Shown here in pieces: positions 53,251 through 61,783 of a stretch of DNA of 64,000 nt. The notes under the pieces are model-generated. The model had not been told where the DNA came from. It did not search any database and saw only the letters and a program-made list of their open reading frames with translations. The stretch is from Aphanocapsa sp. GSE-SYN-MK-11-07L. GTDB taxonomy: Bacteria > Cyanobacteriota > Cyanobacteriia > Thermosynechococcales > Thermosynechococcaceae. The position numbers and the translations under genes are program-made. The stretch spans positions 23,102 to 87,101 of the forward strand of contig JAHHGS010000080.1 of assembly GCA_019359715.1 (NCBI GenBank). The letters are read 5' to 3'. How positions within the stretch are numbered: the first letter of the stretch is position 1; every line of letters starts with the position of its first letter.

Positions 53251-53299
53251 CCCCCGCGCTAACGCGCCGCTAACACTAGAAAAAAGTGGAAATAGTTTC

Positions 53300-53333
53300 A
53301 AAGTCCCCCTTTTTAAGGGGGATTGAGGGGGAT
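53300..53333 (+). repeat. Dispersed-type cyanobacterial repeat with CCCCCTT hairpin
   Basis: CCCCCTT (53305-53311) and AAGGGGG (53315-53321) form a seven-base stem with TTT loop, followed by GATTGAGGGGGATC. Repeats of this form are scattered through intergenic DNA of many filamentous cyanobacteria. Here it sits between the precursor and maturase genes. A related arrangement is seen near 60343. Confidence 0.6.
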
Positions 53334-53390
53334 CAAGGATTTCCAAAAATAAACTGTACTTCACCTTTATCCAATTGAAAATTGCGGTCA

Positions 53391-54593
53391 ATGATTGAGC
53401 AGCAACGACAAGCATTTGAGTTAGAAAGCGAGTTGAAGCGGCCCCTAGACTTAACAACCTTTGGCCCAATTACGTTAGTGATTATTCAGGCAACCTCGTT
53501 TTGTAATCTTGACTGCGATTATTGCTATTTGCCCGATCGCCAATCCAAAAAGACTTTATCGCTTGACCTGCTGGAACCGATTTTCAAGAACATTTTTGCC
53601 AGCCGATTTTTGACAGAAGACTTTACCGTTTGCTGGCACGCTGGCGAACCGTTGGCAGTCCCAATTCAGTTTTATGAAACTGCCCTGACTAAAATTGCTG
53701 AATTAGATCAAGCGTTTAATCTCCAGCGATACCAGATTGGGCAATCCATTCAAACCAATGCCACATTGATTAATCAGGATTGGTGCGATTTATTTCAAAA
53801 GTATCAGGTGAGTGTTGGGGTGAGTTTAGACGGGCCAGCGTTCGTTCATGATGCCCATCGCAAAACGCGATCGGGATTAGGGACTCATGCCAGCGCAATG
53901 CGGGGAATTTCGTACCTCAAAAAAAATCAGATTGACTTTAATGTAATTGCTGTAATTAGCGAAGCATCTCTAGATTACGCTGATCAAATCTTCAATTTTT
54001 TCATGGAAAATCAGATCACAGATGTTGGGTTTAATGTTGAAGAATTAGAGGGAGTCCATACCGTCTCATCCTTAGCCCAAGCAGGCATAGACGAAAAATA
54101 TCGGGCGTTTATCGAGCGGTTTTGGCAGCTCACCGTTCAGTCTGGCGGCGCGTTTAAGTTGCGGGAATTTGAGCGCTTGGGTAGCCTGATTTATACCAAC
54201 CAAAGGTTTGAGCGCAGAGGCTTAACCAACCCGTTTGTGATGGTCAATATTGATACTGAGGGGAACTTTTCTACCTTTGACCCAGAGTTGCTAGCGGTCA
54301 AAACAGAACGCTATGGCGATTTTATTCTTGGCAATGTTTTAACCGACACGTTTGAATCGGTTTGCCAGACTGAAAAGTTTCAAACAATTTATCAAGATAT
54401 TGATGCAGGAGTAGAACTGTGTCGCAACAGTTGCGAATATTTTGGCGTTTGTGGGGGGGGTGCTGCTAGCAACAAATACTGGGAAAATGGCACATTTCGG
54501 TCGGCTGAAACGATCGCCTGTAAATACTATGAAAAGATCATTACAGACGTGGTGCTAGCAGGCTTAGAAAACTCCTTGCAGTCAAGTTGTTGA
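53391..54593 (+). CDS. grrM: GrrM-type radical SAM/SPASM peptide maturase
   Basis: This enzyme of about 400 residues has the radical SAM motif C38-x3-C42-x2-C45 (CNLDCDYC) and the AdoMet-binding HAGEPLAVP. The C-terminal SPASM region has clustered cysteines (CRNSCEYFGVCGGG ... CKYY) for auxiliary iron-sulphur clusters. SVGVSLDGPAFVHDAHRKTR and NVIAVIS are typical of peptide maturases. With GrrA just upstream it should form cyclophane crosslinks in the precursor core. ATG 53391 is chosen; TTG 53382 is possible, and neither has a strong ribosome site. Confidence 0.92.
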   Translation: MIEQQRQAFELESELKRPLDLTTFGPITLVIIQATSFCNLDCDYCYLPDRQSKKTLSLDLLEPIFKNIFASRFLTEDFTVCWHAGEPLAVPIQFYETALTKIAELDQAFNLQRYQIGQSIQTNATLINQDWCDLFQKYQVSVGVSLDGPAFVHDAHRKTRSGLGTHASAMRGISYLKKNQIDFNVIAVISEASLDYADQIFNFFMENQITDVGFNVEELEGVHTVSSLAQAGIDEKYRAFIERFWQLTVQSGGAFKLREFERLGSLIYTNQRFERRGLTNPFVMVNIDTEGNFSTFDPELLAVKTERYGDFILGNVLTDTFESVCQTEKFQTIYQDIDAGVELCRNSCEYFGVCGGGAASNKYWENGTFRSAETIACKYYEKIITDVVLAGLENSLQSSC

Positions 54594-54630
54594 GTTCGCA
54601 GTAGCTCAGCAGGCAGATGTCCCCCAAAGC

Positions 54631-55539
54631 TTACGGCTGCGGCTGCTCCTTGGCATTGGAGATTTGCTCATGGCTGTCAATCACGTATTTAAAGAATTGA
54701 TCCACTTGCTCTCGACGGACTGGAATGACGCCATTAGGGCCAAACCAGCGATCGAAAATCGCCACAGATTGGCTATCACCGCCCACAACGCCTTGCATGA
54801 ACTTAACAAGCGTAAAATCGACCAAATTCCGAAACGTCGAATCGTTTTGGGGCACCATGCAGGCTAAACCCTCGCGATCGTAGGCAGCCTCTGGGACAAC
54901 AGCAAACGTCTCTGGCTGATTGACGGTTTGCCTAAAGCCCTCCAGAAGCATGGCATCCCAGGCTAAGGCATCAATTTTGCCCGCTTCTAAGGCAGTAAAA
55001 CCAGCGGCAATATCTTTAATTGGCACCAATGTCGCTTGCGGCTGAACAAGTTTGATCACTTGTTCATTTGTGGTTTCTGAGATGACACCCACTCGTTTAC
55101 CCGCCAAAGACTCAGCGCTATTAATTGAACTACTTTTCTTAACTAAGAGCTTAGTGCCCGTCACCCCGTAGCTGGTCGAAAAGTCAACGTATTGCTCTCG
55201 GTTCCAGGTAAAGCTAACGGCCTCGCAAATAATATCAACTTCTCTGCCTTCAATTTTAGAAATTCGGTCTTCGGGCGTAATTTCAACGAAGTCGAGTTGG
55301 ATGGGCTTGCCCAGTCTTGCTTCGAGCTGAGCTTTAATCAAATTCAACATATCAACTGAGTAGCCAACCAGCTCCCCTTTGTCATTGTCGTAGGCAAGGG
55401 GAATCGCATCGGTTGAGGTGCCAGCCGTCAGTACCCCTGTGCGGGCAACTCTTTCAATCACGGTTTCTGCTTGGCTGGGCAGTTGTAGTGTGGCGGCAAA
55501 GATTAGGCTCAAACAGGCGATCGCAACTTTCTTATCCAT
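54631..55539 (-). CDS. grrP: GrrP-like periplasmic substrate-binding protein
   Basis: The 302-residue protein has a signal peptide (CLSLIFAATLQLPSQAE) and a type-2 solute-binding fold: VLTAGTSTDAIPLAYDNDKG, GYSVDMLNLIKAQLEA, KRVGVISETTNEQVIKL. It resembles polar amino acid-binding proteins but has no transporter genes beside it. A binding-like protein of this class accompanies Grr loci (GrrP), and it lies immediately beyond the maturase, although on the opposite strand with stops facing. Its role in the peptide system is not established. Confidence 0.82.
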   Translation of the reverse strand: MDKKVAIACLSLIFAATLQLPSQAETVIERVARTGVLTAGTSTDAIPLAYDNDKGELVGYSVDMLNLIKAQLEARLGKPIQLDFVEITPEDRISKIEGREVDIICEAVSFTWNREQYVDFSTSYGVTGTKLLVKKSSSINSAESLAGKRVGVISETTNEQVIKLVQPQATLVPIKDIAAGFTALEAGKIDALAWDAMLLEGFRQTVNQPETFAVVPEAAYDREGLACMVPQNDSTFRNLVDFTLVKFMQGVVGGDSQSVAIFDRWFGPNGVIPVRREQVDQFFKYVIDSHEQISNAKEQPQP

Positions 55540-55637
55540 CGGTTCAAATCTCTAAATTACCGAATAATATACCTGGACTGGCTTTGCTGAGTCTAGAATG
55601 GCCGCACTTGGTCTCATTTCTTTACGATCATTCACTT

Positions 55638-56759
55638 ATGAGTAAGCCTTTGCTTCCGTTTTGGCCCAATACCTTGCGTCGGTTCGGCAATATCTTTTTT
55701 GGTACCGTTAGCGTTGTTGTGAGCTTGACCGTAGTCAGCGTTGGCTTTTCGATTCTGGGCGGCATTTTAACGCTGGTGAGTGGTGGTGCTGATGATATTG
55801 ACCGCTATCGGTTTGTAGCTGGCAAACAGGGCAGCCGCAACCGCCTGCTTCAAATTTCAGTTCGGGGGCCAATTTTAGGCAGCCCGATCGCTGAAGGGTC
55901 TTCGTTTGGGCTGGCCAGTTTGGCCGGTATTACCTATGGCTACCAAGTCCAGACGGAGTTAGAGAAAGCCGCCAAAGACTCCAGCGTTAAGGGCATTTTT
56001 CTGCACGTTACCACTCCGGGCGGCACGATTTTTGGCTCTCAGGCGATTTATGACGGGATCAAGGCCTATCGGCAGAAAACTGGCAAGCCTGTGATTGCCT
56101 TTGTGGAAGGGCTGGCCGCCTCTGGGGGTGTTTGGGCGATCGTCGGGGCAGACAAAATTTATGCCGACTACGGTAGCTTGGTTGGCAGCATTGGCGTGCT
56201 CGGCCCAACCTTGCAGTTTTACGATAAGCCGATCGCCGTCAGCGGCGGGCTGTTTGGCGGCGGCGTTACAACCCAGAATGGGATTGAGCAAACGATTATT
56301 TCGGCCGGGCGGGGCAAAGACCTCGGTAATCCGTTCCGTCGCCCGACAGCGGCAGAATTACAGTCCCTCAAAAGCGGCATTGAGTCTGAGTACAAGATCT
56401 TTGTTGACCATGTTGCCAAAGCCCGCAAAATTAAACCAGAGGTGATTCGCAACCAAATGGGGGCAATGATTTTTGATAACCAAGCCGCCCAAAAATTTGG
56501 CTTAATCGATGGCACCTTGGGCAGAAGTGCTGCCCTGGCCACTCTGGCTAACCAGGCCAATCTGGGAGAAAATTTTCAACTGGTGCGAACTAGACCCGAA
56601 ACAACGTCGCTGCTGAGTCAACTGCTAGGCGCTCAACTGCCCCAACCAACTGAAACCCAGACCAAAGTCGCTCAAGCGCAAATCGCCCAAGAAGTTTGTG
56701 CCATGACTCAACAGCGCAGCTTAGTCTACTACGGCGATGTTCGCGAACTGTGCCGCTGA
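55638..56759 (+). CDS. sppA: Signal peptide peptidase SppA (S49 family)
   Basis: The protein of about 373 residues has one N-terminal membrane anchor (IFFGTVSVVVSLTVVSVGFS) and a single S49 peptidase domain, as in the short Gram-positive type. The nucleophile Ser should lie in GLAASGGVWAI and the base Lys in GRGKDLGNPF. VGSIGVLGPT is also family-typical. It degrades cleaved signal peptides in the membrane; cyanobacterial members also affect light acclimation. ATG 55638 is chosen because it starts just before the anchor. Confidence 0.88.
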   Translation: MSKPLLPFWPNTLRRFGNIFFGTVSVVVSLTVVSVGFSILGGILTLVSGGADDIDRYRFVAGKQGSRNRLLQISVRGPILGSPIAEGSSFGLASLAGITYGYQVQTELEKAAKDSSVKGIFLHVTTPGGTIFGSQAIYDGIKAYRQKTGKPVIAFVEGLAASGGVWAIVGADKIYADYGSLVGSIGVLGPTLQFYDKPIAVSGGLFGGGVTTQNGIEQTIISAGRGKDLGNPFRRPTAAELQSLKSGIESEYKIFVDHVAKARKIKPEVIRNQMGAMIFDNQAAQKFGLIDGTLGRSAALATLANQANLGENFQLVRTRPETTSLLSQLLGAQLPQPTETQTKVAQAQIAQEVCAMTQQRSLVYYGDVRELCR

Positions 56760-56824
56760 AGTTGGAGTTTCCGAAAACAACGAAGAAATAGAGTTTCAAA
56801 TCTTGCCGAACGGAGATTTTGCTG

Positions 56825-57073
56825 ATGAGTGAAGCTGATTACAATGCGATGTCTGATGCCGAGTTAAAGCAGTATTTTCTCAAGCATCGTCGGGATCAAA
56901 CTGCTTTTCAAATCTATTTAGACAGAATCAACCAGCGTCCACTCAGGATTATTGCTAGGGCTGGAGATCCTGATTTTGACGCGAAAGTTCAGGCGGCAAT
57001 TCGACAAAAGCTAGAAGCAGCAAGCAAAATTCAGCAGGCTCAAACTTTGCTAGAGCCAACTGACGAGCGGTAA
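56825..57073 (+). CDS. DUF6887-like small protein
   Basis: This 82-residue protein has DYNAMSDAELKQYFLKHRRD and TAFQIYLDRI. This resembles the small cyanobacterial DUF6887 family, often paired with another small gene. I see no such partner here. ATG 56825 follows GGAG by nine bases. The function is unknown. Confidence 0.6.
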   Translation: MSEADYNAMSDAELKQYFLKHRRDQTAFQIYLDRINQRPLRIIARAGDPDFDAKVQAAIRQKLEAASKIQQAQTLLEPTDER

Positions 57074-57141
57074 GCTGTTAGCATCAAAGGCTATCTGGGA
57101 CAGCTCAACTTTTGCGATCGCGATGGTTCTGAGCATGGTTG

Positions 57142-58008
57142 ATGATGAGTGTAATCAAAATGCAGTCACAACTTATGCCGAGATCGCAGCTCAAGCAATT
57201 GCTGATTGGTGAACTCAGTTGGCGCCGACTGGTTGGTTCAGTTCTGTTTATTTATGGTTTCTTTGCGCTGTATGTCTATTTTCGGGCTGACAGCATGATT
57301 TTTTTGCCTCAGCCTGCCAGCTATCAAGATTCCAGCCATATTCTTAAAATTCCGGTCACGAATGGGGAAAAAATTTCAGCCTTTTATTGGCCCAACCGCC
57401 AAGCCAAATATACGCTGCTCTATATTCACGGCAATGCTGAAGACTTGGGCAGAATTGAACCAACGCTAGAACGTCTGTTCCAACAGGGATTCAGCATTTT
57501 TGCCTACGACTACCGGGGCTATGGCACCAGTGACGGGCAGCCCAGCGAACAAGCCGCTTATCAAGACGCGGAAGCGGCCTACAGCTATTTAACGCAGCAG
57601 CTTCAGGTTCCCCCCGATCGGATTATTCTCTACGGGCGATCGGTGGGCGGCGGCTCAGCGGTCGAATTAGCAACTCGCCATTCCTGCGCGGGCTTAATTT
57701 TAGAAAGCACGTTTACCTCTACGTTTCGAGTCGTGGTGCCGTTTCCGCTCCTGCCCTTCGATAAATTTACCAATTTGGCTAAAATCCCTCAAGTTCGCTG
57801 CCCGGTGCTGGTGATGCACGGCGAAGCGGACTCGATCATTCCCTTCCAGCATGGGCAAAGGCTGTACGAAGCGGCTCCAGATCCGAAACTCTCGCTCTGG
57901 GTAGAGGGGGCTGACCACAATGATTTTGTTGAAGTTGCTGGCGATCGCTACTGGGCAACTCTAAAAGCATTTGAGCAAATGCTTGAACAGCATAGAAAGG
58001 CTCAATAG
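57142..58008 (+). CDS. Alpha/beta hydrolase (ABHD13/BEM46-like)
   Basis: The protein of about 288 residues has a single N-terminal membrane anchor (LVGSVLFIYGFFALYVYFRA) and an alpha/beta hydrolase domain. The oxyanion region is YIHGNAEDLG, the nucleophile elbow GRSVGGGSA, and the acid and base Asp and His lie in HGEADSIIPF and GADHNDFVEV. AYDYRGYGTSDGQPSE is typical of the BEM46 group. Substrates are probably esters or lipids. Several ATG codons cluster at the start (57142, 57145, 57160), so the exact N-terminus is uncertain. Confidence 0.85.
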   Translation: MMSVIKMQSQLMPRSQLKQLLIGELSWRRLVGSVLFIYGFFALYVYFRADSMIFLPQPASYQDSSHILKIPVTNGEKISAFYWPNRQAKYTLLYIHGNAEDLGRIEPTLERLFQQGFSIFAYDYRGYGTSDGQPSEQAAYQDAEAAYSYLTQQLQVPPDRIILYGRSVGGGSAVELATRHSCAGLILESTFTSTFRVVVPFPLLPFDKFTNLAKIPQVRCPVLVMHGEADSIIPFQHGQRLYEAAPDPKLSLWVEGADHNDFVEVAGDRYWATLKAFEQMLEQHRKAQ

Positions 58009-58036
58009 GCTGTAAAAGCTTCTGGAGTTGATATTA

Positions 58037-59404
58037 TTGCCTTCAACCCACCCGCTAGGATTCAAGAACGATCGCATGGTTGCTTATCTAGTCTCACTTG
58101 GAATTTTCACCGCCACCTTCGCCCTGTTTGGGCTGGGGCTAAATTTGCAGTGGGGCTTCACTGGCTTAATCAACTTTGGGCACGTTGCCTTTTTGGCCCT
58201 GGGGGCTTACGCGACGGTTTTGCTGAGCTTGGCCGGCGTGCCGCTGCTGATTGCCGTCCTGGCTGGAGCTTTGCTGGCAGCCCTGCTCGGACTGGCGATT
58301 GGGATTTCCACCCTCCGCCTGCGCGAAGATTATTTGGCGATCGTCACGATTGGCGTCGCCGAGGTGGTGCGCCTTGTCGCCGTCAACGAAGAGTGGCTGA
58401 CTCGCGGCTCCCGTGGCGTCTACGGCTATCCCTTGCCCTTAGCCAAATTTGCACCCAATCTAGCCCTCAAATTGGGGATGATTGGCATTTTGACCGTGAT
58501 TATTGGCTTGGCCGGCTGGCAACTTTGGCGCTGGTTAGAGCGACAGGTGCCGGGACAGCCACAGCGTTCGGGATTACCGTCCCGCCGGGAATCGCCCTGG
58601 CAGCAGATTGCTCTCCCCTTGGCTTATTTGATCTGTGTGATCTTGGTTGAGATTGGGCTTTGGCAAATCATTAGCCAACTTCTAGCCAAGCAGGGACTCA
58701 GCCTCTGGGCAGCTTTGATGATGATTTTAGGTACATTGGGCAGCTTGGCTTGCGTTTATGCCCGCTTAGAGCAACCGCTGAAAGCGGGGCTAGCCCAACC
58801 AAAAGGCACTCTCCTAGTTGGGGCAACGACCCTGTGTGCCGGACTTGTTGGCATGGTCTACTGGGCGTTAGTGCAAGGGCTATACAAATACTCGTTTAAG
58901 GCTGGCTTACTCTGGTTGCTGATCGTGGTGCTGGCTTTTGTATTTTGGCAGCTTGAACGCTGGGTAAATTCTCCCTGGGGACGGGTCTTAAAGGCCATTC
59001 GCGAAGATGAAGAAGTCGCCAAAGCCCTTGGCAAAAATGTGTTTGCCTACAAGCTGCAAGCTTTGATGATTGGCGGAGCGATCGCTGGGATTGCTGGCGC
59101 ATTTTATGCCTGGCAGTTGACCTTTATTAACCCGGATGGGTTTATTTCATTAATTACCTTTCAGGCTTGGACAATTGTGGTTTTGGGCGGTGCCGGCAAC
59201 AATGTTGGCACACTGCTGGGCGCAGCGATTTTCTGGGCTTACAATACGGTGACTCGGTTTGTTTTACCGGAGCTGGTGCCCTTAGACGATGCCCGCTTGG
59301 GAGCGCTGCGGGTGATGGTGATTGGTTTGCTGCTAATTATCTTGATGATGTGGCGACCGCAAGGTATTTTAGGCAAAAAAGAGGAACTCACCCTTGGTCG
59401 ATAA
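58037..59404 (+). CDS. LivM-type amino acid ABC permease
   Basis: The protein of about 456 residues has the LivM family opening LQWGFTGLINFGHVAFLALG and the conserved REDYLAIVTIGVAEVVRLV. The docking region is GRVLKAIREDEEVAKALGKN. An extra hydrophobic block (about 185-280) between these makes it longer than E. coli LivM; similar long forms occur in cyanobacterial neutral amino acid transporters (NatC type). TTG 58037 has GGAG nine bases before it; ATG 58076 is the alternative. The ATPase gene overlaps its 3' end. Confidence 0.85.
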   Translation: MPSTHPLGFKNDRMVAYLVSLGIFTATFALFGLGLNLQWGFTGLINFGHVAFLALGAYATVLLSLAGVPLLIAVLAGALLAALLGLAIGISTLRLREDYLAIVTIGVAEVVRLVAVNEEWLTRGSRGVYGYPLPLAKFAPNLALKLGMIGILTVIIGLAGWQLWRWLERQVPGQPQRSGLPSRRESPWQQIALPLAYLICVILVEIGLWQIISQLLAKQGLSLWAALMMILGTLGSLACVYARLEQPLKAGLAQPKGTLLVGATTLCAGLVGMVYWALVQGLYKYSFKAGLLWLLIVVLAFVFWQLERWVNSPWGRVLKAIREDEEVAKALGKNVFAYKLQALMIGGAIAGIAGAFYAWQLTFINPDGFISLITFQAWTIVVLGGAGNNVGTLLGAAIFWAYNTVTRFVLPELVPLDDARLGALRVMVIGLLLIILMMWRPQGILGKKEELTLGR

Positions 59405-60200
59405 TCACATTTCATCCAATTCAATGCCGGCAGCGATCGCTGACCTGCCTTTGCTAGCGGCGACCAGTTTGCAGAAATCCTTTGGCGGCATTAACGCGGT
59501 TGACCAAGTTTCGCTTGATGTTTGTCGGGGCAGTATTACCGGGCTGATTGGCCCAAATGGGGCCGGTAAAACTACCCTGTTTAACCTGCTGTGCAATTTT
59601 ATTCAGCCCGATCGCGGACGGATCGTTTTTGATGGCGAACCGATTGAGCACCTGCAACCCCACCAAATTGCCCTCCAGGGCTTACTGAGAACCTTTCAGG
59701 TGGCGCGGGTGCTCTCTAAGCTTTCGGTTTTGGAAAATATGCTGCTGGCGGCTCCCCATCAAACCGGCGAAAAACTTTGGAACTCCTGGCTGCAACCTCG
59801 GCAAATTCTCCAGGAAGAAAAGCAGCAGAAAGCTCAGGCTGAAGAAATCTTGGCCTCCGTTGGCTTAGCCCACATGCGCGATCAGTACGCCGGATCGCTA
59901 TCGGGCGGGCAACGCAAACTGCTGGAGATGGCGCGGGTGCTGATGGCCAGTCCTCGTTTGGTTTTGCTGGACGAACCAGCCGCTGGAGTTAACCCGACCT
60001 TGATCAAGCAAATCTGTCAGCATATTGTCGAATGGAACCAGCAGGGAATTACTTTTTTGATCATTGAACACAACATGGATGTGATCATGTCGTTGTGCGA
60101 TCGCGTTTGGGTGATGGCAGAGGGCAAAAATTTAGCCGTTGGCTCCCCTTGTGAAATTCAAGCCAACTCAGAAGTTTTACACTGCTACCTGGGGCAGTGA
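59394..60200 (+). CDS. LivG-type amino acid ABC transporter ATPase
   Basis: The 268-residue ATPase has Walker A GPNGAGKTTL, the signature SLSGGQRKLLEMARVLM, Walker B LVLLDEPAAGVNP and the LivG-type DVIMSLCDRVWVMAEGKNLA. It should energise uptake with the upstream LivM-type permease; the second permease, LivF-type ATPase and binding protein are elsewhere, as in the cyanobacterial Nat systems. TTG 59394 is preceded by GAGGAA at seven bases, and the gene overlaps the permease by eleven bases. Confidence 0.9.
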   Translation: MVDNHISSNSMPAAIADLPLLAATSLQKSFGGINAVDQVSLDVCRGSITGLIGPNGAGKTTLFNLLCNFIQPDRGRIVFDGEPIEHLQPHQIALQGLLRTFQVARVLSKLSVLENMLLAAPHQTGEKLWNSWLQPRQILQEEKQQKAQAEEILASVGLAHMRDQYAGSLSGGQRKLLEMARVLMASPRLVLLDEPAAGVNPTLIKQICQHIVEWNQQGITFLIIEHNMDVIMSLCDRVWVMAEGKNLAVGSPCEIQANSEVLHCYLGQ

Positions 60201-60341
60201 TCCCCCCAACCCCCAGGGCTAATTACTTGTCGCCAGATCAAATCTATAGGGTCGAATCTTCGTGCAGCGTCAAATGATGCCTCAACCCAAAATAAGGGTT
60301 ACAGATTTCCTTTTCTTCTTTCTATAAAATCAGCCCTGCCT

Positions 60342-60378
60342 TAAAAAGGGGGGTTCAGACTTCAAACTCCCTTTTTTC
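60342..60378 (+). terminator. Probable intrinsic terminator after the LivM/LivG pair
   Basis: AAAAAGGGGGGTT (60343-60355) and AAACTCCCTTTTTT (60364-60377) pair with one mismatch and end in a T-run. The position, about 140 bp after the stop, is distant but nothing better lies between. It may also be a dispersed repeat. Confidence 0.55.
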
Positions 60379-60398
60379 CGGCGCAGCGGCGCGACAGC

Positions 60399-60435
60399 GC
60401 AGAGAATAAAGCAAATCATTTGCTTTACTCTCTGC
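60399..60435. repeat. Long near-perfect palindrome
   Basis: GCAGAGAATAAAGCAAAT and ATTTGCTTTACTCTCTGC are 18-base arms with one mismatch and a single central C. It lies nine bases beyond the stop of the DUF3386 gene. GC-rich repeat DNA (GGCGCAGCGGCGCGACAGCGC) precedes it. Without a T-run it is not a classical terminator. Confidence 0.6.
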
Positions 60436-60444
60436 AAATAGTGG

Positions 60445-61086
60445 TCAGAGTACCTCTACATTTGAGAACTCAAACTTGGTGGTTGTTTTGTTGCCCTGTT
60501 CATTTACGTGAATGACTTGCCGGATCATCAAGTAATAGTCGCCTACTTTGTCGTAGGTATCTTCAAATTCCATTTGGCGAATCACCTCGTTGGTTTGAGG
60601 GTTGCGAAAGACGGCGGTGTAGTTGCTAGAAACGTAGCCTTCGCCAGTATCAAGGCTGTCACGGTGATGAATCACAAACGCCATCCGCCCCATCACACGG
60701 CTGACCAGGCTAATTTGATTGTTGCGGACGCTGTAGTTAGACCCCATTGCGTCCCCTTGGACTAAGATTTCGACTGCGCCCGTGCTGTCGGTTTTACCCA
60801 GGGAAAAGCTGTTGCCACCGTGGGATTCATCAAAAGTTTTGCGCTTGCGATGGGTGATCACATCCCGCAGTTGGGTGTAGACCGATTCTTTAACTTTTTC
60901 GTCTTCAATCCCGCTAACTTCAACGCTAAAGTCAGGGGCAGGGCCGACCCGGAGATGCCCTGTATAGGTTTCATCGCCTTGGGTGAGTTTGACATCGGCA
61001 GTGTAACCAGGAAAATTAGCATCCCAGGTATAGCGATTTTCGTAGGCTGCCCGAAACAGCGCGCGGGCATCAGTAGCAACGGTCAT
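60445..61086 (-). CDS. DUF3386 protein
   Basis: The 213-residue cyanobacterial protein begins VATDARALFRAAYENRYTWD and has YTGHLRVGPAPDFSVEVSGI and VISHRDS-like AFVIHHRDSLDTGEGYVSSN. These match the DUF3386 family in my reading. It is beta-rich with no signal peptide or membrane segment. The function is unknown. It is read toward the palindrome at its 3' end. Confidence 0.78.
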   Translation of the reverse strand: MTVATDARALFRAAYENRYTWDANFPGYTADVKLTQGDETYTGHLRVGPAPDFSVEVSGIEDEKVKESVYTQLRDVITHRKRKTFDESHGGNSFSLGKTDSTGAVEILVQGDAMGSNYSVRNNQISLVSRVMGRMAFVIHHRDSLDTGEGYVSSNYTAVFRNPQTNEVIRQMEFEDTYDKVGDYYLMIRQVIHVNEQGNKTTTKFEFSNVEVL

Positions 61087-61216
61087 GCGCTCAAGTCTCC
61101 TTGTGGATGGTTTTAGTGAGGCTTTCTCTCACCAATTCTAAAGCAATGGTTGATCAGGCAGGGGCGATTCTGGTTTGCAGAGGGCTTCGCCAATGCTTTG
61201 AGTTCCCCCATCTGCA

Positions 61217-61717
61217 TCAAAATGCTCCCTTTAGATAAGCTGTCAAAGTTAGCTCCGTATTGCCAACATTCAGCGGTTGGCCTAGCACGGGGATGGCTTG
61301 CGGATCAGCGATCGCCGCCTCCTTCTCGACTAAATTGTCAGAATTTCTCGGCTGGCGATATTGACGATACTGGACTAAGGCGACATCAAACCGACAGGGT
61401 AAATCTGCCAAATCAGGGTGCTGGGCTAAAAATAACCGAGCCGTTTTGAGCAGCTTGGCTTGTTTCTGAGCCGTAATCGCCAGCAGCCCATCGTTATCCC
61501 AGTTGCCCTGGCTGCGGGTTTTAACTTCAACAAAGGCAAGTCCGTGGTCGTTGAGGGACGATCGCGAATTTTCTGGCTGAGGACTAAGCGATCGCTGAGC
61601 CACCAAATCCAGCTCTCCCCACCGACAGTGCCAGTTTTGAGCCAAAACTTTCCACCCTTGAGCGGTTAGCCAGCGGGCTACCACCTGTTCTCCTAACTCT
61701 CCGATCGCGCGACTCAT
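61217..61717 (-). CDS. YraN family (UPF0102) putative endonuclease-fold protein
   Basis: The 166-residue protein has the UPF0102 pattern: IGELGEQVVARWLTAQGWKV, then WGELDLVAQ and FVEVKTRSQ. The acidic residues and Lys of a PD-(D/E)xK nuclease core are in place (E-LD ... EVK). An insertion of about 20 residues (SLSPQPENSRSSLNDHG) separates the two motifs. No activity has been proven for the family. It is divergent from the decarboxylase-family gene. Confidence 0.88.
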   Translation of the reverse strand: MSRAIGELGEQVVARWLTAQGWKVLAQNWHCRWGELDLVAQRSLSPQPENSRSSLNDHGLAFVEVKTRSQGNWDNDGLLAITAQKQAKLLKTARLFLAQHPDLADLPCRFDVALVQYRQYRQPRNSDNLVEKEAAIADPQAIPVLGQPLNVGNTELTLTAYLKGAF

Positions 61718-61783
61718 GGGTGTGATTGTGTTGAAATAAAGGCAAAGAAAGGAAGACAGAGAAAAAGGGGGAAAGGCGCTTGA

